From NCBI GenBank assembly GCA_001896725.1, contig MPPA01000010.1, forward strand, positions 372,001-436,000: DNA of 64,000 nucleotides. The letters are read 5' to 3'. The translations under genes were made by a program, and so were the position numbers. The notes beneath the pieces are model-generated. The model was not told the origin of the DNA. It saw nothing but the letters and a program-made list of their open reading frames with translations, and searched no databases. The stretch comes from Methanococcoides sp. EBM-47 (lineage in GTDB: Archaea > Halobacteriota > Methanosarcinia > Methanosarcinales > Methanosarcinaceae). Numbering within the stretch: position 1 is the first letter of the stretch; the number at the start of each line of letters is the position of its first letter. Positions 56,134-64,000 of this stretch are shown here, one piece after another.

Positions 56134-56862
56134 TTACTCCACGAATTTGATACCGACATTTTTCATGTTGTTGCGTACTGCGACATTGACAAGAAGAGGT
56201 GTGATTGATTCTATCATCGAGGAAGTTTCAAGTGGGCCAATGTCCCTAGGACGCATACCTGGGATATCCCTGACAAGATCAAAGACGATGCTTTTAGAAT
56301 ACATGCTGTTTCCACATATCCCAATATCGTAATCGAGCTCTATATCAAGATTGGAGAGCTTAGCTGCGGGAACGGTATGGAAAGCAGAGACCAGCTCGAT
56401 AGCACCCTCCGGTAGCAAAGCTGCAATTTCCTGTGCGGCACTTCCTAAAGGAGGCATAACATAACAGAAATAATCCGATTTGTAATCTTCCCGGGAACTA
56501 GCCGATATCTCAAAAGAGACCCCACCCGGGACTATGATGCAGGAGTTCTTTTCCATTGGCACGACCACAGATATGATGACCTTACCGGGAAGTCCGGATT
56601 TGATCTGTTCGATAGTGGAAGCTATCTGACCATACCTGATAGCAAGAAGCACCACATCAGCTTCCAGGGCTGCCTTTGCATTGATCTCACCTGTTATGTT
56701 TGCCTTGAAACCATGGTCCTTCAATATGCCATTATACTCAGCTGCCCTGACCTGAGCCTTTTCCTGGTTCCTTGAACCCACGATCACCTGATGTTTCTGT
56801 CCCCATCTGAGAGCGAAACCTTTACCTATGCTGCCTGTACCGCCAATTAGTGCAATCTTCAT
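56134..56862 (-). CDS. fno: F420H2:NADP+ oxidoreductase
   Basis: 242 residues, small and single-domain-like as the family. The NADP-binding turn GGTGSIGKGFALRWG at residues 7-21, followed by VIVGSRNQEKAQ, where the Ser-Arg binds the 2'-phosphate, so NADP rather than NAD. VVLLAIRYGQIASTIEQI and VVVPMEKNSCIIV form the pocket for the deazaflavin; GICGNSMYSKSIVFDLV is typical near the C-terminus. It passes hydride between F420H2 and NADP+, supplying NADPH for biosynthesis. The glutamate dehydrogenase gene, a possible NADPH user, is next upstream. Confidence 0.92.
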   Translation of the reverse strand: MKIALIGGTGSIGKGFALRWGQKHQVIVGSRNQEKAQVRAAEYNGILKDHGFKANITGEINAKAALEADVVLLAIRYGQIASTIEQIKSGLPGKVIISVVVPMEKNSCIIVPGGVSFEISASSREDYKSDYFCYVMPPLGSAAQEIAALLPEGAIELVSAFHTVPAAKLSNLDIELDYDIGICGNSMYSKSIVFDLVRDIPGMRPRDIGPLETSSMIESITPLLVNVAVRNNMKNVGIKFVE

Positions 56863-56988
56863 GATAATCCATCAACAACAATACAACTATATCAATTATT
56901 CGACCTGAAATGTGAGCAACTATATGGTCTTATATTTAGACCATATAAATGTTACTCAATTATATTACAATATTGGGGCGAAAGTAGG

Positions 56989-58236
56989 TCAAATCCACCC
57001 GCGGTCCTTCATTGCAGTTACGACACGTTCGATGGCAACAACATAAGCAGCCGTCCTCATATCAATGTTGTACTTTTGTGAAGCTGCATATACTGCCTTG
57101 TATGCATCTGTCATCTTTCTGTCCAGGCGAGTGTGTACCCTGGCCTCACTCCAATAATACATGTAGAAGTTCTGGACCATCTCGAAATATGAGACTGTCA
57201 CTCCACCTGCATTACAAAGGAAGTCAGGTATGATGTGAACACCTCTCTGGAAAAGGATATCATCTGCCTCAGGAGTTGTAGGACCGTTTGCAAGCTCGGC
57301 AACGATCTTAGCATTTATTGTATGTGCCCGCTTCTCTGTGATCACGTTCTCAAGTGCTGCGGGAATGAGGACATCTACATCAAGCCCAAGGAAAGCCTCA
57401 GTACTGACAGGTGTTGTATTTAGCATACCTGTGACCGATCCGGTCTTTGCCTTGTGCTGGCTTGCCATCTCTGGGTCAATACCGTCCATATTCATGACAC
57501 CGCCTCTGCTGTCACTGATAGCCACTATCTTGCAGCCGAACATTTCCTTTGCAAGTTTTGCTGCATTGGAACCCGCGTTCCCATATCCCTGAATGGCAAC
57601 CTTTGCGCCCTTAAGCTCTATCCCGAGGACTTTTGCAGCCTCCCGGATCGTATAGAGACCTCCTCTTGCTGTCGCGTCACTTCTCCCGAGTGAACCACCC
57701 ATTGTAAGAGGTTTACCTGTAACGATGCCGGGCTGATTGAACGATGAGATCTTTGAGAATTCATCAACCATCCATGCCATGATCTGGGAATTGGTATATA
57801 CATCAGGCGCTGGGACGTCCTTTCTCGGACCAATGATCTGAGCAATGCTTGAAATGTAATTGCGGCTGAGGCGCTCAAGCTCACCATCAGACATTTCCTT
57901 CGGGTTGCAGATAATTCCCCCTTTACCTCCACCCAGTGGTATGTCTACTACCGCGCACTTCCATGTCATCCATGCAGCAAGTGCTCTCACAGTGTCGATG
58001 TTCTCTTCCGGATGGAACCTTATACCGCCCTTTGTAGGGCCTCTGGCATCGTTGTATTGTATCCTGAAACCTTCGAACACCTTAATCGAACCATCATCCA
58101 TACGAACAGGGAACGTAACGCGCAGCTCGCGCATTGGATGCCTTAGCATTTCATGTATGCTTTCATCCAGCCCAAGAATTGCAGCACATTTTGCTAACTG
58201 TTTTCTTGAATTTTCAAATGGATTTTCTAAAGTCAT
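56989..58236 (-). CDS. gdhA: Glutamate dehydrogenase
   Basis: 415 residues, hexameric Glu/Leu/Phe/Val dehydrogenase type. Substrate site [16 protein letters not shown] near residue 100 holds the catalytic Lys; [20 protein letters not shown] near residue 140 has the Asp; the dinucleotide loop [18 protein letters not shown] is near residue 210. Joins ammonia to 2-oxoglutarate or the reverse. The following residues, ISDSRGGVM, would favour NAD or dual use; coenzyme choice is not certain. Single gene. Confidence 0.94.
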   Translation of the reverse strand: MTLENPFENSRKQLAKCAAILGLDESIHEMLRHPMRELRVTFPVRMDDGSIKVFEGFRIQYNDARGPTKGGIRFHPEENIDTVRALAAWMTWKCAVVDIPLGGGKGGIICNPKEMSDGELERLSRNYISSIAQIIGPRKDVPAPDVYTNSQIMAWMVDEFSKISSFNQPGIVTGKPLTMGGSLGRSDATARGGLYTIREAAKVLGIELKGAKVAIQGYGNAGSNAAKLAKEMFGCKIVAISDSRGGVMNMDGIDPEMASQHKAKTGSVTGMLNTTPVSTEAFLGLDVDVLIPAALENVITEKRAHTINAKIVAELANGPTTPEADDILFQRGVHIIPDFLCNAGGVTVSYFEMVQNFYMYYWSEARVHTRLDRKMTDAYKAVYAASQKYNIDMRTAAYVVAIERVVTAMKDRGWI

Positions 58237-58553
58237 TACTTTTCCTCTTACATGCTATCTCTGTTGACATAAGCGATAACTAACCTACTTCTGAATATAA
58301 TAGGTTATCTATTATTTGTAGCACAAAGGAATAGAAAAAGAGTCATCAAACAGCGTTCTGATCTGAATGTGCAGAGATAGAAGGCCCTTTAAAATAAATA
58401 AAAAAGATTCTGTAGAAAACATAGATATTCTTACAAATATCTAAGTAAGCAATGATTTAACATTAACTATCAAGTATTGAACAAATTTAACTTTTTGGTT
58501 CTATTGATTCTGAGTAAGATATGTTTTCCACAGAGCTGAAAATAGAGCACTAC
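58237..58553. other. Intergenic region between the zinc-ribbon gene and gdhA
   Basis: AT-rich, holds the promoter side of gdhA. No ORF or repeated element was recognised. Confidence 0.5.
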
Positions 58554-58585
58554 CCCCTTCATGTCATAAATAATTATGGAAGGGG
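58554..58585 (-). terminator. Bulged hairpin just after the zinc-ribbon gene
   Basis: CCCCTTC (58554-58560) pairs with GAAGGGG (58579-58585); inside, CATAA (58565-58569) pairs with TTATG (58574-58578) with tetraloop ATAA, leaving ATGT as a bulge. It begins 8 bases after the stop at 58594 on the minus strand. No T-run follows, so it may stabilise the 3' end rather than terminate by itself. Confidence 0.5.
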
Positions 58586-58593
58586 CAAAGGAA

Positions 58594-58800
58594 TCAATCC
58601 TCTGCTTCCAGTGCGTGTATAACATCATTTATAGTAAGCTCTCCTTTTGCAACACGCAACACTGTGGGATATATAAAAGAACAATCGTCGATCATACTCC
58701 AACGTTCTTCACCTACGGTCTTTATGACATCGGCCATTACTTTTCCACACGTGCTGCAATACTTGGTCTCACTTTCAATACCACAAACCAGACATTTCAT
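58594..58800 (-). CDS. Small zinc-ribbon protein
   Basis: 68 residues from ATG 58798-58800, which has GGAGGTTATC upstream; a longer reading to 58860 passes through that binding site. Zinc ribbon at the start: KCLVCGIESETKYCSTCGKV (Cys at residues 3, 6, 14 and 17). The rest is a helical tail, VADVIKTVGEERW-like and TINDVIHALEAED. Small proteins of this plan are common in methanogens; partner unknown. Confidence 0.8.
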   Translation of the reverse strand: MKCLVCGIESETKYCSTCGKVMADVIKTVGEERWSMIDDCSFIYPTVLRVAKGELTINDVIHALEAED

Positions 58801-59093
58801 AAGATAACCTCCACCTTGCATTATTACAAGGATCAATTCAGATGCATTAAATGTTTGCACTACTGGTATTTAGTTCTGAGCATTATTTACAGACAAATGC
58901 CATGGGCTGAAGAAAATAAAGGAAAATATAATAATAATACCAAAAAAAGTTTATGTGAAACTAATAATCAATGTATATTTATTTTTGAAACCTGTATAGA
59001 AAAAACTTACCAAAAGTGCAGCGTCATATTAATAATAGAATCTGTCGTTATTCAGCGACATACACGATAATTTAAATCTTCAAGAGGTAAAGC

Positions 59094-60227
59094 GTGTCTG
59101 AAGACCTTTTTGATATAAAAGTTAAGAATCTCTCTTTTAAAAATCCCATTGCTCTTGCACCTATGGGAGGAATAACGGATAGTCAATTCGCAAACAAATT
59201 CGCAAAAGATGCAGGGCTTGTGATACTTGGAGGATATAACCTCGATGCTGCAACAAACATGGCTGCGTCCGAAATGGTAAAAAAAGGGCGCAAAGAGTTC
59301 ATTTCAAATGAACCTTTAAAACTGATAGATAATGAGCTGAGATCGGTTAAAAACCAAAACGTAGTTGCCATAAACGTAAGAAGCACCACGCTGGAACCAC
59401 TGCTCGAAGCTGCTGTTATGGCTAAAGATGCAAACGCTATAATTGAGATCGATGCACATTGCAGACAGCCTGAAATGACAAAGATAGGTGTAGGAGAATC
59501 ACTACTGCACGATCTGCCAAAACTGCAGGACATTATCCGTAAGGTAAAATCAACTGGAGCTATCGTGTCAGTGAAGGTGCGTGCCAATGTGATCGACAAT
59601 ATCAAAATGGCCAGGACCGTTGAAGATGCTGGAGCTGACATACTGCACGTGGATGCCATGAGGGATGGACCTGGTGCTGATATAGAAACCATTAGAAACA
59701 TAAGGGATAATACAAGACTCCTCCTGATAGGTAATAATTCAGTAACTGATCTTGACACCGCAAAAGATATGTTCACCAGTGGGCCGGACATGATCTCTAT
59801 AGGAAGGGGAGTCGTGAAAGATCCAAACCTGATATCCAGCCTTGTAAAGGAAATAACCCTGCAACAGCAGAAGATGGGATGGTACAATTCACCTAAACAC
59901 GTATGCAGAGGAGAAGGTGACCTGCGTGGGCTTGCGTTCTGTTGTCCTCCCGTCAAACCATGTCCCGTGCATTTCAATACCAAGAAGATCGGACTTTCAG
60001 CAAAGGATTTTGCTGACATAAAGATGGAATTCGCAAAGGGAACACCTCTTGAATACGGAGATAGCACCTGTTTCGGTAGCCTTGTATGGTGCTGTAAGAT
60101 CACAAGGAGATGTCCATTAAGGGATGGAGTACTTGAAACGATCGGGCTTTCGGATGCAGAATATATGAAACTGAAAAGACAACTTGCTGATCATATCCTT
60201 GACCACCCCAAGGTTACTGGTAAATGA
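59094..60227 (+). CDS. Methanogenesis marker 9 protein (Dus-like flavoprotein with Cys-rich domain)
   Basis: 377 residues from a GTG start with AGAGGTAAAGC upstream. Residues 1-260 form an FMN-type barrel like dihydrouridine synthase or dihydroorotate dehydrogenase: NPIALAPMGGITDSQFANKF at the start and GADILHVDAMRDGPGAD, MISIGRGVVKDP later. Residues 275-365 are the marker 9 domain: CRGEGDLRGLAFCCPPVKPC and FGSLVWCCKITRRCPLRDG, with seven or more cysteines likely binding Fe-S. Present in methanogens; substrate not known. Next gene overlaps in ATGA. Confidence 0.88.
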   Translation: MSEDLFDIKVKNLSFKNPIALAPMGGITDSQFANKFAKDAGLVILGGYNLDAATNMAASEMVKKGRKEFISNEPLKLIDNELRSVKNQNVVAINVRSTTLEPLLEAAVMAKDANAIIEIDAHCRQPEMTKIGVGESLLHDLPKLQDIIRKVKSTGAIVSVKVRANVIDNIKMARTVEDAGADILHVDAMRDGPGADIETIRNIRDNTRLLLIGNNSVTDLDTAKDMFTSGPDMISIGRGVVKDPNLISSLVKEITLQQQKMGWYNSPKHVCRGEGDLRGLAFCCPPVKPCPVHFNTKKIGLSAKDFADIKMEFAKGTPLEYGDSTCFGSLVWCCKITRRCPLRDGVLETIGLSDAEYMKLKRQLADHILDHPKVTGK

Positions 60228-61198
60228 AGAAGGAACACGGAATAAAAGGAAAGCCTAACAAGGCTTCCACATACCATGCAGCTTCATACGTGGCAAGATG
60301 TGCCCAGCTTGCCATGTTGCTGGAAGTATCAGCTCACCCAAAACCTGGGAACATAGATAGGGAACATGATTACGAGAGTACCACTTTTGAGCATTTCCTC
60401 ACATCATCGGTTGCAGTATATCCAATACTTGAGAAAGCTGGAAGGGAAGGACACGGGATTGGGAAATATGTTCATGAAGCTGTGCTTGAAAGTGCAGCCT
60501 GGCAGAAAGGAGGGAACACACACTTCGGCGCTTTTCTGATTCTATTTCCCCTTGTAACTGCAGCAGGCAGACTTATTAGGAACTCCAGGGAACTTACACC
60601 TGATAACTTAACCAAAGAAGCGTTCAACATTGTAAAAGGAACGGATGTAGAAGATGCACTACAGGTATACTTGTCCTTTGGACCAGCTGGGGTCAAGGTG
60701 CGTAAGGTAGATGAATTCGACCTGTCCGATACAAAAGCCATTGAAGATATTAAGGACAAGCGTATGACACTATACCAATTGATGGAGATGTCCAGCACCT
60801 ATGACATTATTGCGAGGGAGTGGATATCAGGTTTTACCTGCTGTGCACAGTGTGCCCGGATACTTACAAAAGAGATGGGTAACTACAGAACACTTATCCA
60901 TGCAGGTAGCTCTCGGATAAATCATGTTATAGTTTACGCTTTTCTGAAGATGCTCGCAAGTAACGTGGACACGTTCATAGAAACGAAATTTGACAGGCAG
61001 ACAGCCGAGGAAGTTTCTGTAGAGGCAGGAAAAATAATTTATAAGCTGAAGGACTCTGGAAATAATATAAAGAATATATTACCAGACATATGCAGCTTTG
61101 ATGAAGAACTGCTTGCAAGAGGTATTAATCCAGGGTCTACTGCTGACATAGTGATAGGCGGTATTTTTATAGCCCTTCTTGGAGGAATGAGATTCTGA
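60224..61198 (+). CDS. CitG/MdcB-like triphosphoribosyl-dephospho-CoA synthase family protein
   Basis: 324 residues. Family motifs: LEVSAHPKPGNIDREHDYES near residues 35-54 (the PKPG substrate loop), AWQKGGNTHFGAFLILFPL near residue 90, and the ending INPGSTADIVIGGIFIALLG. In bacteria CitG makes the prosthetic group of citrate or malonate lyase, enzymes absent here. Methanogens carry the family for another purpose, perhaps a cofactor step. Its start overlaps the marker 9 stop, and the DUF447 gene follows, so the three likely act together. Confidence 0.85.
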   Translation: MKKEHGIKGKPNKASTYHAASYVARCAQLAMLLEVSAHPKPGNIDREHDYESTTFEHFLTSSVAVYPILEKAGREGHGIGKYVHEAVLESAAWQKGGNTHFGAFLILFPLVTAAGRLIRNSRELTPDNLTKEAFNIVKGTDVEDALQVYLSFGPAGVKVRKVDEFDLSDTKAIEDIKDKRMTLYQLMEMSSTYDIIAREWISGFTCCAQCARILTKEMGNYRTLIHAGSSRINHVIVYAFLKMLASNVDTFIETKFDRQTAEEVSVEAGKIIYKLKDSGNNIKNILPDICSFDEELLARGINPGSTADIVIGGIFIALLGGMRF

Positions 61199-61212
61199 CA
61201 GAAAGCAAGAAA

Positions 61213-61788
61213 ATGAAACTTGAGGACTTTGGACTCTTTGAAGGTATATCTGAAACCATTGTTACAACATATCATGGATGGGCCCCTAATGCAGCTCCGA
61301 TGGGGATCATCCGAAAGCAGGACACTACCCTTATAAAACTCTTTAAAGGTTCCAGAACATATCAGAACATCCTAGCAGAGAACTTTCTTGTGGCCAATGT
61401 AACGAACGACCCCGTTGCGTTTGTAAGATATACTTTTTCTGATGTTCGGTCAGAAGATATCGAGAACATATCATCTCCCTGGAGAGAGTTTCCTGTCCTG
61501 AAGGAAGCACAGAGCTGGGTGGCCTTTGAATGCATCAATACCAAGATAACACCCGAGACGCTGGTCGCAGAACTAAAACCTATAAGAGGACATGTCAATT
61601 CATTCTATCCAAAGGCACCTAACAGGGGAATGAACGCTATCATAGAAGCAACTGTGCATGCCACCCGCTATAAGATGAATGGAGAAGAAAAATATCTTAA
61701 ACTAATAGATTTCTACGAAGGTATCATTAACAAGTGTGGTGGACAAAGGGAAAAAGAGGCCCTTCGGCTGTTACGCTCCTTTCTTTAG
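61213..61788 (+). CDS. DUF447 family protein (flavin-reductase-like split barrel)
   Basis: 191 residues. Begins MKLEDFGLFEGISETIVTT, then NAAPMGIIRKQDTTLIKLFK and TYQNILAENFLVANVTNDPV, the DUF447 pattern, related to FMN-binding split-barrel proteins. The C-terminal half is helical with NGEEKYLKLIDFYEGIINKC. The start lacks a close ribosome site, so coupling to the previous gene is possible. I recall that this family and CitG-like proteins also occur in C1-gene clusters of methylotrophic bacteria, pointing to methanopterin or related cofactor chemistry. Ends in TAG, overlapping the convergent gene. Confidence 0.82.
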   Translation: MKLEDFGLFEGISETIVTTYHGWAPNAAPMGIIRKQDTTLIKLFKGSRTYQNILAENFLVANVTNDPVAFVRYTFSDVRSEDIENISSPWREFPVLKEAQSWVAFECINTKITPETLVAELKPIRGHVNSFYPKAPNRGMNAIIEATVHATRYKMNGEEKYLKLIDFYEGIINKCGGQREKEALRLLRSFL

Positions 61789-62456
61789 CCCATCTTCAGT
61801 GATCTAGTCATCTTCTTCTTTACATTATTGATCACCTGGCGTATCACAAAGGCCTTTGGAGATTTCCTGCCACCTGGCCTTACCCTGCCCTGGCGAATAG
61901 CATCCAAGACAGCCTCTAATGACCTTTCCTGCACATCTATCTCGGTATATGACGTCCCCACCATTTCAGGCACATGGCAATCACTGCCACCAACCTGAGC
62001 GATCCCCATAGAAATTGCTGCTTCACGTGCCTTGTTGTTCGGACCATCTGTAAGACAGCGGGCATTCAGGACCTCTATGGCATCCACATCAAGGCCTTCC
62101 ACATATCCTATGCCATGGGATGTGACCTTGAAAGGATGGGGTAATATCACCACAGCACCCTGAGCTCGTGCTCTTCGTATGGTTTCAACCGGTGATAAGC
62201 CAGGTTCTATGATTTCCTTTATGCCCAGCACAAGCAGATGTCCTTCAGAGGTTGTTATTTCAACACCTGGGATTATCATAAGATCTGAACCCAGCTCAGC
62301 TGCCCGCTGTATAGAAAATGGACCGCCTTCGATCACATCATGGTCGCATACTGCAAAACCATCAAGGCCGTTCATCTTGGCATGAAAGATGATCGCATCA
62401 ATTTCTGCATCACTGTCTTTAGAAAAACGTGTATGAACATGCAGATCGAATTTCAT
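61785..62456 (-). CDS. PHP-domain metal-dependent phosphoesterase
   Basis: 223 residues. Metal residues of the PHP fold are in order: DLHVHTRFSKDSDA (His-x-His near residue 5), FAVCDHDVIEGG (Asp/His near residue 37), PGVEITTSEGHLLVLG, VILPHPFK (His) and VGGSDCHVPEMVG (Asp-x-His). The ordering is that of nucleotide/3',5'-bisphosphate phosphatases or histidinol-phosphatase-like proteins. The exact substrate is not clear. It is monocistronic and convergent with DUF447. Confidence 0.87.
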   Translation of the reverse strand: MKFDLHVHTRFSKDSDAEIDAIIFHAKMNGLDGFAVCDHDVIEGGPFSIQRAAELGSDLMIIPGVEITTSEGHLLVLGIKEIIEPGLSPVETIRRARAQGAVVILPHPFKVTSHGIGYVEGLDVDAIEVLNARCLTDGPNNKAREAAISMGIAQVGGSDCHVPEMVGTSYTEIDVQERSLEAVLDAIRQGRVRPGGRKSPKAFVIRQVINNVKKKMTRSLKMG

Positions 62457-62478
62457 AGAATCAAATTAAGAATTATTA

Positions 62479-62488
62479 TTTATAAAAT
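62479..62488 (+). promoter_or_regulatory. TATA box in the PHP-hflX gap
   Basis: TTTATAAAAT, a strong archaeal TATA element on the plus strand where no annotated gene follows. The expected start site, about 26 bases on, is near 62508-62510, which is exactly an ATG. Confidence 0.5.
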
Positions 62489-62507
62489 GTCTGGTTTTTA
62501 CGATAAT

Positions 62508-62640
62508 ATGACCAAAGACCATAAGGATGAGAAAAACCCTTCATTAAGAAAAGCAAGCGAACGGGTTAAAGGAGTTGTGTATTGGGTGGTTGGATAGGAT
62601 TGGTGGTACATTTGAGAAGAGACCCGTTCGCATACATACT
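62508..62640 (+). ncRNA. Candidate small RNA or leaderless tiny ORF
   Basis: Downstream of a TATA box, an ATG at 62508 opens 29 codons (MTKDHKDEKNP..., KASERVKGVVYWVVG) to a TAG at 62595-62597; in this family TAG can be pyrrolysine, and the frame would then add DWWYI before TGA. The same stretch contains a 10-bp inverted repeat, GCGAACGGGT (62557-62566) with ACCCGTTCGC (62622-62631), followed two bases later by ACA. A further five pairs close a symmetric ten-by-ten internal loop. An H/ACA-like guide RNA or a small membrane-active peptide are both possible. Neither is certain. Confidence 0.35.
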
Positions 62641-62710
62641 AACATACCTGATAATATATAAACATATTGCTAACTGTATCGCAAAAGATACAAATTGTAA
62701 TATTTTTTGC

Positions 62711-63970
62711 TTACTTGACTGAAAACGATTGTATCTTATTCATAATTTCCTCCCTTGCTTCCAGGTCCACGATAATCTGATCGGCATATTTAACCGAATG
62801 GACAACACCTTCCTTGAAAAGCCAGGAAAGAACTGACATTGAGTGCTCGGAAAGAGGCATTGATATTTCCTTTCTTTTCCATATCGGTAGTCTATCCCTT
62901 ATCTTCTGCCTCAGATCATCCAGGCCGTCCATGGTCTTAGCAGATATAAGGACAGTGTTCGGAATAAGATATCTTAAGGCTTCCATTTTCTCATTGAGGC
63001 TTTCACGGCTTATAAGATCTGTCTTATTCATTACTGTGATCATGGAAGCATCATGTACCTGCTCCCACAGTGTTTCATGGCAAGTGAGCAGTTTATTGTG
63101 CATGATGTCCAGCGGTTCGCTTGCATCCACTACAAGTAGAATGATATCTGCAAAAAATATCTCATCCAGTGTTGAGCGGAAGGCATCGATGAGCCAGTGG
63201 GGCAAGTCTTCTATAAAACCTACCGTATCAGTGAGAATGACCTTACGCCCCATGACATCCATGGAACGGGCTACCGGAGAGAGGGTCGTGAAAAGCATAT
63301 CCTCCACAGCCACATTCTCATCCATAATAGCATTGAACAGCGTACTTTTCCCAGCGTTGGTATAGCCCGCAAGCGCTACCAAGGATAGACCATGGGCATG
63401 TCTGAAACTGCGAAGGGATTCGTTATGGTTCTGTACATGGCCTAGCTCATCCTTTATACGAGCTATCCTGCCCTTGATGTCCTGCTCGTAGGAATCTTCG
63501 TAACCCCCCAATCCCATAAAGCCTGGCCTTTCTTCTTTTTTGAGATGGGACACTATAGTCCTTGCCCTGGGTATCTCATACTTGAGTCTTGCTAGCTCCA
63601 CCTGCAATTTGGCTCGTCGTGTGGTAGCCCGCAAAGCGAATATTTCCAAGATAAGCTGGAACTTGTCAATGACCGCGCATTTACAGATTTCTGTAATATT
63701 GTACAATTGAAGACTGCTCAATTCATTGCAAAATATCACCTTTACTGCATTAAGGGATTCCACAGCCATTGCAAGCTCATGTACCTTGCCTTTGCCTAGA
63801 TGATATTTTCTATCAGGATAACGGGACTGTATCATCTCACCGATCACATAATAATCACCTGCATATGCCAGGTCCTTCATTTCAGAGAGTTGTCGCTTGT
63901 TCTTCAACTCATCACTGCCTGGATCAGTCCTCTGTACTATTATCACTTTTTTCATTTGCAGTTCCATCAT
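62711..63970 (-). CDS. hflX: GTPase HflX
   Basis: 419 residues (six fewer if the second start MKKVIIVQR is used). N-terminal HflX domain with YHLGKGKVHELAMAVES near residue 60, a helical linker with TTRRAKLQVELARLKYEIPR near residue 118, and GLGGYEDSYEQDIKGRI. GTPase domain: VALAGYTNAGKSTLFNAI (G1 near residue 205), TDTVGFIEDLPHWLIDAF (G3), MNKTDL (G4). The G3 DTVGF form is typical of HflX. Binds ribosomes and rescues stalled ones or splits subunits, as known for homologues. Confidence 0.92.
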   Translation of the reverse strand: MMELQMKKVIIVQRTDPGSDELKNKRQLSEMKDLAYAGDYYVIGEMIQSRYPDRKYHLGKGKVHELAMAVESLNAVKVIFCNELSSLQLYNITEICKCAVIDKFQLILEIFALRATTRRAKLQVELARLKYEIPRARTIVSHLKKEERPGFMGLGGYEDSYEQDIKGRIARIKDELGHVQNHNESLRSFRHAHGLSLVALAGYTNAGKSTLFNAIMDENVAVEDMLFTTLSPVARSMDVMGRKVILTDTVGFIEDLPHWLIDAFRSTLDEIFFADIILLVVDASEPLDIMHNKLLTCHETLWEQVHDASMITVMNKTDLISRESLNEKMEALRYLIPNTVLISAKTMDGLDDLRQKIRDRLPIWKRKEISMPLSEHSMSVLSWLFKEGVVHSVKYADQIIVDLEAREEIMNKIQSFSVK

Positions 63971-64000
63971 CTATACAGATATTTCAAAGTTGTTCCACGT

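Noticed and set aside
59183-60103. 306-residue minus-strand open frame over the marker 9 gene
   Set aside because: Ser/Ile/Thr-rich composition typical of antisense reading; the plus strand encodes a clear flavoprotein.

Overview
The window looks like chromosome of a methylotroph-type methanogen of the family Methanosarcinaceae. The signs are a split archaeal RNA polymerase (B'' and B', A' and A''), archaeal translation factors (EF-1 alpha, EF-2, eIF2 gamma), a complete coenzyme F430 late pathway (cfbB, cfbC, cfbD, cfbE), a methanogenesis-marker-9 protein, an F420:NADPH oxidoreductase, sn-glycerol-1-phosphate dehydrogenase, and TATA-box promoters with GGAGGTGA-type ribosome binding sites. Genus cannot be fixed by eye; Methanomethylovorans or Methanolobus relatives would fit.

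Layout. 1-4486: surface and redox genes (a DUF2341 secreted protein cut by the window edge, a chagasin-domain lipoprotein, a phosphoglycerate mutase, a thioredoxin, a DUF1641 + sulfide:quinone-reductase-like pair). 4686-18118 (minus): the archaeal transcription/translation operon, in transcription order rpoH-rpoB''-rpoB'-rpoA'-rpoA''-L30e-nusA-like-S12-S7-EF2-EF1A-S10, preceded by tRNA-Lys(TTT). 18573-24792 (minus): S-adenosyl/S-inosylhomocysteine turnover (hydrolase plus deaminase), an HD protein, and three archaeal coenzyme A genes (coaBC, pantoate kinase, phosphopantothenate synthetase). 24875-26818: a beta-helix lipoprotein and a small DUF5652 membrane protein. 26983-31965 (minus): the F430 cluster. 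32072-37140: DUF2150, UPF0179, egsA, DUF63, a SpoIIM-like protein, purP. 37389-40867 (plus): eIF2 gamma, PIN protein, rpoE', spt4, dephospho-CoA kinase, S24e, S27ae.

40868-49936 is the most unusual part. An AT-rich stretch of about 2 kb holds a decayed start of a gene, a compact transcript (paired hairpins, a 64-residue protein with an internal repeat, a perfect 15-bp hairpin), and then a four-gene unit: a DUF2162 membrane transporter, a MotA/TolQ/ExbB-type channel subunit, a DUF2149 protein with an ExbD/MotB-like membrane aspartate, and a 1714-residue CobN/Mg-chelatase-family protein that carries a signal peptide, three similar N-terminal modules and a C-terminal membrane anchor. I read this as an ion-gradient-powered, cell-surface tetrapyrrole chelatase or dechelatase. 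The chelatase gene has a hairpin leader whose loop sequence recurs, on a stem with changed but still paired bases, ahead of the decayed gene copy; this looks like a cis-regulatory RNA.

50102-63970: two methanogen proteins of unknown function, an orphan B12-binding cap domain, a glycosyltransferase and a large membrane protein, F420:NADPH oxidoreductase and glutamate dehydrogenase, a small zinc ribbon, a three-gene unit (marker 9, CitG-like, DUF447), a PHP phosphoesterase, a candidate small RNA or tiny ORF, and HflX. No CRISPR array, insertion sequence or rRNA gene was seen.
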